A DNA stretch of 16,180 nucleotides from Chitinophagaceae bacterium (lineage in GTDB: Bacteria > Bacteroidota > Bacteroidia > Chitinophagales > Chitinophagaceae): the NCBI GenBank assembly GCA_021151685.1, contig JAGKWS010000092.1, positions 1-16,180 on the forward strand, read 5' to 3'. The notes below the pieces were generated by a model. It was not told the origin of the DNA, made no database searches, and was given only the letters and a program-made list of their open reading frames with translations. A program made the position numbers and the translations under genes. Shown piece after piece: positions 1 through 5,673 of this stretch (position 1 is its first letter; the number at the start of each line of letters is the position of its first letter).

Positions 1-21
1 AGACTTGATGATGTTTTTCAT
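1..21 (-). CDS. 5' end of a minus-strand gene running off the left edge
   Basis: Only seven codons are visible, reading MKNIIKS from an ATG at 21-19. A Met-Lys-Asn start followed by hydrophobic residues would suit the beginning of a signal peptide. The ATG lies 25 bases after the stop of the upstream minus-strand reading frame (47-223), a spacing normal for genes in one operon. No product can be assigned. The call rests only on the start codon, the context and the absence of a stop, so it is tentative. Confidence 0.3.
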
Positions 22-46
22 TGTAGTTCGTTTTGTAGTGTTTTTG

Positions 47-223
47 TTAGTTGTTTGTTTGTGTTATGCCAGTAGTATTACCAACTACGTGCCAGAAATA
101 TAATGTATTGATTGTCAGTTGTTTTTGTTTTGGCATACATTCATAGACATCCACTGAATGGACAGAATTTCCACAATTAGGACATTTTTTTGGAGGGGGG
201 AGGTGGACTGGCTGTTCTGAGTG
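47..223 (-). pseudogene. Zinc-ribbon-like fragment (CPNCG) without a visible start
   Basis: On the minus strand this frame is open from just after a TAG (226-224) to a TAA (49-47), about 58 codons. It contains the run PPPKKCPNCGNSV, a single CxxC knuckle typical of small zinc-ribbon proteins, and later a Cys-Met. No ATG, GTG or TTG start precedes the CxxC in frame. A neighbouring frame opens with ATG at 270-268 and could join through a slip in the C6 or A7 homopolymers at about 184-196. It may therefore be a frameshifted gene, a decayed fragment or chance. It lies between the copper regulator, which is divergent, and the gene at the left edge. Confidence 0.3.
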
Positions 224-293
224 CTATTTGGCCTGCAGGCCGCCTGGGCAAACCTCGGCAGATAGATGCTCATAGGAAAATCTATGCAACTAT

Positions 294-301
294 TACCTTT
301 G
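294..301 (+). promoter_or_regulatory. Bacteroidota -7 element, start-proximal (leaderless mRNA likely)
   Basis: TACCTTTG is an exact match to the Bacteroidota -7 consensus TAnnTTTG. It ends only four bases before the ATG at 306. Transcription starts a few bases after this element, so the mRNA would begin at or next to the start codon. No clear TTG -33 element stands at the usual distance, which may mean the promoter needs an activator. Confidence 0.5.
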
Positions 302-305
302 CACC

Positions 306-866
306 ATGGAGCTGCACATAAAAAACATGGTTTGCGACCGCTGCATTATGGCGGTGCAAGATGCTGCCGTGCATACGGGTTTGCAGCCTTTGTCGGTTAC
401 GCTCGGGCAGCTGGTATTGGCAGATCCGGTGCCGGCAGCAGCTTTGCAGCAGCTACACGAGGCACTCAACCGGCTGAAGTTTGAAGTGATTGACGACCGC
501 CGTACACAGATAACCACCCGTGTGAAAACGGTGATAATAGACCAGATACACCACCGCACCGAACCCACTGCACTAAAGCTGAGCGAGTATATAGCCACTA
601 CCCTGCAAATGGACTATCAGTACCTGAGCAAGTTATTTGCCGCCGAAGAAGGCACCACCATAGAGCAATACGCCATAAAGCAGAAGATAGAACGGGTAAA
701 GGAGTTGCTGAGCTACGGCCAAATGAGCCTGAACCAGATAGCCGATGACATGGGCTATAGCAGTGTACAGCACCTGTCGGCCCAGTTCCGGCAGGTAACG
801 GGCCTTACTGCCAGTGCCTACAAGGCCGCAGGCCATAACGACCGGCGCGGGCTGGATGCCCTGTAG
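306..866 (+). CDS. AraC-type regulator with HMA-like N-terminal domain, probable copper-responsive regulator
   Basis: This 186-residue protein has two parts. Residues 1-65 resemble a heavy-metal-associated (HMA) fold. An MVCDRC motif (Cys10, Cys13) follows the first strand, as in MxCxxC metal sites, and the segment ends in KFEVIDD, like the last HMA strand. Residues 90-180 are an AraC/XylS DNA-binding domain with two helix-turn-helix units (SLNQIADDMGYSSVQHLSAQF is the second). The usual large AraC sensor domain is missing, so the HMA-like part probably senses Cu(I) or accepts it from a chaperone. The copper ATPase gene starts 92 bases downstream on the same strand, which supports a role in copper homeostasis. 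The Cys pair is seen in the sequence; metal sensing is inferred. The ATG at 306 is chosen because the frame matches the fold from its first residue and the promoter lies just upstream. Confidence 0.75.
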   Translation: MELHIKNMVCDRCIMAVQDAAVHTGLQPLSVTLGQLVLADPVPAAALQQLHEALNRLKFEVIDDRRTQITTRVKTVIIDQIHHRTEPTALKLSEYIATTLQMDYQYLSKLFAAEEGTTIEQYAIKQKIERVKELLSYGQMSLNQIADDMGYSSVQHLSAQFRQVTGLTASAYKAAGHNDRRGLDAL

Positions 867-893
867 TCGCTCATACACGGTAATATATAACCA

Positions 894-913
894 TGTTACA
901 GAATGTTGTAACA
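894..913. promoter_or_regulatory. Inverted repeat upstream of the copper ATPase, candidate operator
   Basis: TGTTAC and GTAACA form a perfect 6-bp inverted repeat separated by eight bases. It sits in the 92-bp gap between the regulator and the ATPase gene and covers the TTG at 906-908, the best -33 candidate. Its position suggests a binding site for the adjacent AraC-type protein. AraC proteins often bind direct repeats, so this is only a candidate. Confidence 0.4.
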
Positions 914-933
914 ACCACCACCGCATATAGGGG

Positions 934-941
934 CACCTTTG
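934..941 (+). promoter_or_regulatory. Imperfect -7 element before the copper ATPase
   Basis: CACCTTTG matches the TAnnTTTG consensus except at its first base and is followed by the CA common after this element. The nearest TTG upstream (906-908) is 25 bases away, longer than the roughly 20 seen at the two best promoters in this window. A weak, activator-dependent promoter would fit. The resulting leader would be about 10-12 bases for the ATG at 959. Confidence 0.35.
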
Positions 942-958
942 CATAGTGATGTGGGCAC

Positions 959-3196
959 ATGATGCCCCTGCACTACTACATGAGCCAACAGCAATTTGAG
1001 CAACGTTTATTTCCGGTATTAGAGATGACCTGTGCCGCCTGTGCCACAGGGGTAGAGGAAGTCCTGAAAAAGCAACCCGGCGTGGCCGAAGCCTCTGTAA
1101 ACTATGCCACACGCACCAGCCGTGTACTGTACAATGTCGCCGCTACCAATACCTGTACCCTGCAAAAGGCAGTACAAGCTGCCGGCTACGATCTGGTAAT
1201 AGCCGAAGAAAATACACAGGCCGTAACCGAACAGCGCGAGGCCGATAGCTACCGCAAGCTGAAACACCGCACATGGTGGGCCATAGGCCTTAGTATGCCG
1301 GTAATGCTTATAGGTATGCTGTGGATGGATGCGCCCATGGCCAACGAGGTAATGATGGCACTATCGGCCCCGGTGGTCTTTTACTTTGGCAGGCACTTTT
1401 TTGTACATGCATGGAAGCAGGCACGTAACGGCCGTATGAATATGGATACCCTTGTAGCCCTCAGCACGGGCATTGCATGGGTATATAGCGCATTCAATAC
1501 GCTGTTTCCCTCTTTCTGGCACCGCTATGGGCTGCATGGGCATGTGTACTTCGAGGCTGCGGCAGTGGTGGTGGCGTTTATTTCGGTAGGCAAGTTGCTG
1601 GAAGAACGGGCAAGGGCCGGCACATCCGAAGCCATGCGCCAGCTCATGAGCATGCAGCCGGCAACCGTGACCATACAGGCCGGCGATACCGAACTGGAGA
1701 TACCCGCTGCACAGGTGCAGGTGGGCAATGCCATCATTGTAAAACCCGGTGCCCGTATACCGGTAGATGGTGTGGTGATAAGCGGCAGCTCGTGGGTAGA
1801 TGAGAGCACCATAACGGGCGAACCACTGGCTGTACTGCGCCAGCCGGGCGATAAGGTCATATCAGGCACTGTCAATCAGAAGGGGAGTTTTGTATTCAGG
1901 GCACAGAAGGTGGGGGCGCAAACCGAATTGGCCCGCATCATAGCACTGGTACAGGAGGCGCAGGGCAGCAAACCACCCGTGCAGCGGCTGGCCGATAAAA
2001 TTGCCGCTGTATTTGTACCCGTGGTCATTGCATTGGCCGTGGTTACGTTTGCCACGTGGCTGCTGGTGTGTGGCGGTAGTATGTTTCCGCAGGCACTTAT
2101 GTCGGCCATTACGGTGCTTATTATAGCCTGCCCCTGTGCGTTGGGGCTGGCTACACCTACGGCTGTGATGGTGGGTATAGGGCGTGGCGCATTGCAGGGC
2201 ATCATCATTCGCGATGCTACTCATCTGGAGACCGCCCACAAAACCAATACCATAGTGCTGGACAAAACCGGCACCATAACCACCGGCAAGCCCGATGTGG
2301 CCGCTATAGAATGGGCTGCCGATGCACCGGCCAATGCAGTTGCCATTTTACTGGGGCTGGAAGCTCTGAGCGAACATCCGCTGGCAGGTGCCGTAGTGCG
2401 CCACCTGCTGGTGCAGCAAGTAGCCACTGTAGCTATAGACCGGTTTGCCGCCATCACTGGGCAGGGTATAGAGGGTTATGTGGCAGGCACCCGCTATGTA
2501 GTAGGTAGCCGCAAGTTGTTACAAAGCAGTGGTATAGACATACCGGCACCAATGGCCGAAACCGCTGGTACATGGGAGGAGCAGGCATGGAGTGTAGTAT
2601 GGTTTGCCGATGGCAACGGGGTACTGGCCGTGCTGGCCATTGCCGATGCTATAAAGCCCACTGCCGCTACGGCCATTGTAGGGTTGCAGCGCATGGGCAT
2701 AGATGTGGTAATGCTTACCGGCGATAGCCCCCATGCAGCAGCGGCCGTAGCTAAAAAAGTAGGCATTACCCATTGGCAGGCCGCTATGATGCCCGCCGAC
2801 AAAACCGCCTACATACAGCAGCTACAGCAGCAGGGCAAGGTGGTAGCCATGGTGGGCGATGGTGTGAACGATAGCGGAGCCTTAGCTACCGCCAATGTGA
2901 GTATAGCCATGGGTCAGGGTGCCGATGTAGCCATGGAGGCTGCCGGTATAGTGCTGCGCCGCTCCGACCCCGAAGATATTTTACGGGCCTTCCGGCTGGC
3001 GGGCGATACGGTGCGCATCATACGGGCCAATCTCTTTTGGGCGTTTATCTACAACATTATAGGCATACCACTGGCCGCTGGTATTTTGTACCCCATCAAC
3101 GGCTTTCTGCTAAACCCCATGATAGCCGGTGCCGCCATGGCCATGAGCTCGGTAAGCGTAGTAGCCAATAGCCTGCGGTTGCGGTATATGCGGTAG
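959..3196 (+). CDS. copA: Cu(I)-exporting P1B-type ATPase
   Basis: This 745-residue protein pumps Cu(I) out of the cytoplasm using ATP and sits in the inner membrane. In order it shows one N-terminal HMA domain with MTCAAC (23-28), transmembrane helices from about residue 105, the actuator TGE (286-288), the metal-binding CPC in TM6 (391-393), and the phosphorylated Asp of DKTGT (435-439). It continues with the HP of the nucleotide site (473-474), TGDS (587-590), GDGVND (633-638), YN in TM7 (698-699) and MSS in TM8 (729-731). CPC with YN and MxxSS is the signature of Cu(I) (P1B-1) pumps. Length is normal for a single-HMA CopA. Starts at 959, 962 and 980 are all possible; the one at 980 gives a more usual distance to the HMA motif. 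The preceding AraC-type gene is its probable regulator. Nothing appears truncated. Confidence 0.95.
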   Translation: MMPLHYYMSQQQFEQRLFPVLEMTCAACATGVEEVLKKQPGVAEASVNYATRTSRVLYNVAATNTCTLQKAVQAAGYDLVIAEENTQAVTEQREADSYRKLKHRTWWAIGLSMPVMLIGMLWMDAPMANEVMMALSAPVVFYFGRHFFVHAWKQARNGRMNMDTLVALSTGIAWVYSAFNTLFPSFWHRYGLHGHVYFEAAAVVVAFISVGKLLEERARAGTSEAMRQLMSMQPATVTIQAGDTELEIPAAQVQVGNAIIVKPGARIPVDGVVISGSSWVDESTITGEPLAVLRQPGDKVISGTVNQKGSFVFRAQKVGAQTELARIIALVQEAQGSKPPVQRLADKIAAVFVPVVIALAVVTFATWLLVCGGSMFPQALMSAITVLIIACPCALGLATPTAVMVGIGRGALQGIIIRDATHLETAHKTNTIVLDKTGTITTGKPDVAAIEWAADAPANAVAILLGLEALSEHPLAGAVVRHLLVQQVATVAIDRFAAITGQGIEGYVAGTRYVVGSRKLLQSSGIDIPAPMAETAGTWEEQAWSVVWFADGNGVLAVLAIADAIKPTAATAIVGLQRMGIDVVMLTGDSPHAAAAVAKKVGITHWQAAMMPADKTAYIQQLQQQGKVVAMVGDGVNDSGALATANVSIAMGQGADVAMEAAGIVLRRSDPEDILRAFRLAGDTVRIIRANLFWAFIYNIIGIPLAAGILYPINGFLLNPMIAGAAMAMSSVSVVANSLRLRYMR

Positions 3197-3346
3197 ATGA
3201 GAGCGGCAAAGGCATTATTTGAGTATAGTATTCCGCCGCCTTTGGTGTTCCTCACCATCGGCCGGCACATGGGAAATGAAGGACACTAAGTTTTTAAGAC
3301 CGAAAATGGCAATCCCAAGAGGCACCATCTATCTCTTTACAAGACA

Positions 3347-4042
3347 CTACCTGCCCACCCCTATCTGCATTCCCAAGTAGGGATTTAGGCCCCAATAATT
3401 GCCGGTCTCTTTACGGTAACTGTTATACTCATTCATAACACTGCCGTCTCTGGTTATGTACTCCCATGATCTGTAGCGAATATCCAGCCCGCCGTAGAAA
3501 TCGGCCACCAGTCTGGTTTTCTTGCCGCTATTGCCTACAGCCGAATAACCGAATAGAATTTTGCCGCTATACACATTCATCCGCTCAGTTCTGGTACCCG
3601 CAAACCGGTAACCCTCTACATTGGGGTAGGCAACATTCTTATTGTCGAACCACCAATGCCGGTACGAAAGCTGGCCGTCTATGTAAATGTCCTTTTTCCT
3701 GGCCGGATGGAAATAGGTCTTGGCGTTCACCCCGGCTGTAATGGCATTGTATGCCTCGTTCAGCATATTGGCCGTACGGTAGTTGCCAAAGAGCCCTGTA
3801 GCACCTGTAATGGTGCCGCTTTCCCTTGTGGCGGGTTTGAAGGCCAGTGTCAACCCCAACGAGTGCTTGTAAAAGTGCCGCTCTGCCGTAAGGCTGATGT
3901 TGGGGATGATCAGCTCCAATGGCCGTATCATCAGCTTATACTTTACGTACTGTTGCTTGTCAATTACGGTTGTTGGCTGCTCCTGCGCGGCCGCTACGCC
4001 TGCAATTGCCACTGCAATTCCTAAAAACAAGCCCTTTTTCAT
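3347..4042 (-). CDS. Exported hypothetical protein, possibly outer-membrane beta-barrel
   Basis: This 231-residue protein starts with a clear signal peptide: MKKG, a hydrophobic stretch to about residue 18, and an AAA-Q cleavage site. The mature part alternates aromatic and polar residues in short segments (for example FGYSAVG, RLVADFYGGLDIRYRSWEY, LNPYLGMQIGVGR), as in small beta-barrel outer-membrane proteins. It resembles, without certainty, the DUF3575-type proteins common in Bacteroidota. It lacks the terminal Phe typical of many porins. It is transcribed convergently with the copper ATPase, with a 150-base gap between stops, and nothing links it functionally to copper. No good TAnnTTTG element was found upstream. 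Confidence 0.7.
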   Translation of the reverse strand: MKKGLFLGIAVAIAGVAAAQEQPTTVIDKQQYVKYKLMIRPLELIIPNISLTAERHFYKHSLGLTLAFKPATRESGTITGATGLFGNYRTANMLNEAYNAITAGVNAKTYFHPARKKDIYIDGQLSYRHWWFDNKNVAYPNVEGYRFAGTRTERMNVYSGKILFGYSAVGNSGKKTRLVADFYGGLDIRYRSWEYITRDGSVMNEYNSYRKETGNYWGLNPYLGMQIGVGR

Positions 4043-4107
4043 AGTTGTGTTTTTAGTAAAGACGCTAACTGCCAGCAGTATGTTTGTTTGTTAACAATTA
4101 CATCATG

Positions 4108-4136
4108 CGCAGTTCCCGGCAACTGCGTGTTTTTTT
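4108..4136 (+). terminator. Orphan Rho-independent terminator-like hairpin
   Basis: A 7-bp perfect stem, CGCAGTT/AACTGCG, with a 6-base loop is followed by TGTTTTTTT on the plus strand. It would stop plus-strand transcription, yet the gene to its left is on the minus strand, so it has no obvious gene to terminate. It may shield the locus from antisense transcripts or be left from a lost gene. Confidence 0.5.
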
Positions 4137-4140
4137 AGGG

Positions 4141-4173
4141 TATGCTTTAGCAAGTCTGTCTGTTGTTCCGGAT
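4141..4173. repeat. Degenerate copy of the paired-hairpin repeat (copy 1)
   Basis: TATGCTTTAGC, AGTCT and TGTTGTTCCGGAT occur here in the same order as in the complete copy at 5290-5361, but the first hairpin is missing and the second is cut after GGAT. The last 13 bases are identical to 5323-5335. This appears to be a decayed member of the same repeat family. Confidence 0.5.
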
Positions 4174-4278
4174 TCATCCAACGTGCGCACCCGTAACAGA
4201 TGTTTGATAACAAGGTAGCAACCTTTAAGAACGCTGTTATATAAAATGTTCCGAAGAGTACCCGAAACTATATGTAGC

Positions 4279-4293
4279 CCGTTCTCCGAACGG
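4279..4293. repeat. Short hairpin of the paired-hairpin family
   Basis: CCGTTC-TCC-GAACGG is a 6-bp perfect stem with a 3-base loop. The same arms with loop GCA recur at 4393-4407. The whole gap 4043-4440 contains no credible gene; it holds the terminator-like hairpin, this element and copies 1 and 2 of the repeat. Confidence 0.5.
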
Positions 4294-4392
4294 CTTCACG
4301 TTGCATAGCCCAATCCTGTCTCCTGCAAAAGTTGAGTGCAAAGAGTAATGCCGGAGCTTTCTTTCTATATCTTAGCTTCAGTACACATAATA

Positions 4393-4456
4393 CCGTTCGC
4401 AGAACGGCTATTTAATTATTGGTTCCGGATGCCCTTCTGAACATCTGGAACAACAA
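4393..4456. repeat. Paired-hairpin intergenic repeat (copy 2)
   Basis: The first hairpin is CCGTTC-GCA-GAACGG (4393-4407). After 14 bases comes GTTCCGGATG (4422-4431), a 10-base loop and CATCTGGAAC (4442-4451), which pairs fully with one G-T wobble. Positions 4422-4456 match 5327-5361 at 33 of 35 bases. This copy abuts the broken toxin fragment, whose open frame starts within its 3' arm. Confidence 0.65.
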
Positions 4457-4707
4457 GGGAAACTATTGAAAAAGCTGTTCAAAGCGTCTTAAGGGATGAA
4501 AATAAGATACACCACATTTTCGACAAAGCAACCCATCAATTAGATAAACTGGTGGACAAGGTTGGGAGTCGAGAGGGCGTTCTTAGAGAAGTTTTAGAGG
4601 ATTAAAACGGAAAACTACCGTCGTCAGGCGTATTTGAGGCTATAGAGACAAAAGTCCAAGGTGTGACTGTTAAGGTATGGGGGAAGGTTGTGGATGGAAT
4701 TCTATAA
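4441..4707 (+). pseudogene. Remnant of a polymorphic-toxin C-terminal domain
   Basis: Read in one frame from 4441, this stretch gives TREtIEKAVQ, DENKIHHIFDKATHQLDKLV, GSREGVLREVLED, stop (4603-4605), NGKLPSSGVFEAIETKV, QGVTVKVWGKVVDGIL, stop (4705-4707). The order HIF.KA.H.LD, a helix ending VLREVL, GVFE, then VTVkv.GkVVdGil matches a toxin domain often found at the C-terminus of RHS, WXG/LXG and other polymorphic toxins, which normally ends in an IGTAF-like tail. The frame is kept across both stops, so point mutations rather than frameshifts broke it. There is no N-terminal part: a TGA lies at 4438-4440 and the homology starts inside the repeat hairpin. The next gene fits a cognate immunity protein. 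The family match is from memory; the enzyme activity is unknown. Confidence 0.6.
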
Positions 4708-4778
4708 TTGGCTCGATTTCTGCACGCAAGCGATTATAAAATTAGCAACAAATTATGTGTGTTTTTTTAAGTCTGATT

Positions 4779-5261
4779 ATGAAAAGAGAAAACAATACAA
4801 TAGAGGAAAACGAGGAATATGTTATAAGGAATGCCGACGATTTACAGGGGTATTTGAGACTGTTTTTTTCACTTGTAAATCAATTGCTTGAATTCGAGAA
4901 TGGAAAGAAATCGGAAGCGTATATATCGACACTCCAAAAGTACTATAAACAATCGCTGGAGAAGTTCTCTGAGAATGCGGAATATCTTTTTTTTACTGGC
5001 TATTTTATTTCCTTAGCTGAATGGCTATTTGGAATGAAGGATTTGAGCATATCGAACGCTATGAAGAAAAAAGCATTTGCACTGGAGCCCCAGAATCTAT
5101 TGTATCAATGGTCATATGAGGTTTCTATACACAATAAAGCTATGGCGTTGAGATTAGCGGATATTATCCTTGGCGATGCAAAAACGATCGAATGGCTAAA
5201 ACTACGGGGAGAATATGGAGAGGAAGTTCTTGATGCGGTGAGATGCATATATAGGAGATAG
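4779..5261 (+). CDS. Probable immunity protein of the decayed toxin (helical, TPR-like)
   Basis: This 160-residue, mostly alpha-helical, acidic protein has no signal peptide or membrane segment, as expected for a cytoplasmic immunity protein. Its middle part (FFTGYFISLAEWLFG, AMKKKAFALEPQNLLYQWSYE) resembles the TPR-like proteins encoded just after such toxin domains. It lies 71 bases after the second stop of the toxin remnant, in the usual toxin-then-immunity order. An upstream in-frame ATG at 4755 would add MCVFLSLI, but MKRENN at 4779 is the more natural start. The gene is AT-rich and uses codons unlike copA and gyrB, suggesting transfer. It is intact although the toxin is broken, so it may act as an orphan immunity gene. 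Immunity is inferred from context. Confidence 0.55.
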   Translation: MKRENNTIEENEEYVIRNADDLQGYLRLFFSLVNQLLEFENGKKSEAYISTLQKYYKQSLEKFSENAEYLFFTGYFISLAEWLFGMKDLSISNAMKKKAFALEPQNLLYQWSYEVSIHNKAMALRLADIILGDAKTIEWLKLRGEYGEEVLDAVRCIYRR

Positions 5262-5289
5262 GTGTATGGTGCATAGATGCTCTCATTGT

Positions 5290-5361
5290 TATGCCTTAGC
5301 CGAGTCTCTCGCAGAGGACCTCTGTTGTTCCGGATGCCCTTCGGAACATCTCGAACAACAA
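5290..5361. repeat. Paired-hairpin intergenic repeat (copy 3, most complete)
   Basis: TATGCCTTAGC leads into a first hairpin around CTCT-CGC-AGAG (5306-5316). The second hairpin follows: TGTTGTTC (5323-5330) pairs with GAACAACA (5353-5360), and inside it GATG (5333-5336) pairs with CATC (5347-5350) around a 10-base loop. It lies 29 bases after the immunity gene. Confidence 0.65.
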
Positions 5362-5387
5362 TGATAATACATATATAAAACGCAGCG

Positions 5388-5407
5388 AATAACGAAGTGC
5401 CGTTATT
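5388..5407. repeat. Hairpin in the gap before gyrB
   Basis: AATAACG (5388-5394) and CGTTATT (5401-5407) form a 7-bp stem with a 6-base loop. AGTGCC at about 5397-5402 can instead pair with a GGCACT near 5420-5425. No U-tract follows, so it is not a standard terminator. The rest of the 5262-5673 gap holds repeat copy 3 and the gyrB promoter and leader; no gene is seen. Confidence 0.35.
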
Positions 5408-5541
5408 GCAAATTACAATGGCACTATAAGTCAAGTCCTCTTCTTGCTATTCATTCCTATACTTCATATTCCCTAAAGATACATTGAAGAATAGGAGCAT
5501 GTCGCACCCCACTTTTGTGCTTATACTGTTCATAACTATTG

Positions 5542-5572
5542 TTGGGCAATACCTGCACAAAAACTATCTTTG
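5542..5572 (+). promoter_or_regulatory. gyrB promoter, Bacteroidota type
   Basis: TTG (5542-5544), 20 bases, then TATCTTTG (5565-5572) is a full match to the Bacteroidota -33/-7 consensus. It would give a leader of about 95 bases before the ATG at 5674. The same 20-base spacing occurs at 13702-13732. Confidence 0.7.
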
Positions 5573-5673
5573 TAAAGCAGAATAATTGGTTGTATAGTGC
5601 CTGTTTCTGTACATATAACCACAGGTTGCAGGATAGTTCTGCATAGCCTGAAGAGCAAAATTTTGCCGTAATA

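Noticed and set aside
230..241. Perfect 12-base palindrome GGCCTGCAGGCC
   Set aside because: It is a lone short palindrome in GC-rich DNA with no second copy and no fixed relation to the promoter at 294; chance is a sufficient explanation.
3056..3346. Minus-strand frame 3049-3270 at the end of copA and a possible terminator in 3197-3346
   Set aside because: The frame is antisense to copA and has no domain. A CAAAGGC/GCCTTTG inverted repeat is present but its loop is about 27 bases and no U-tract follows, so no terminator is called.
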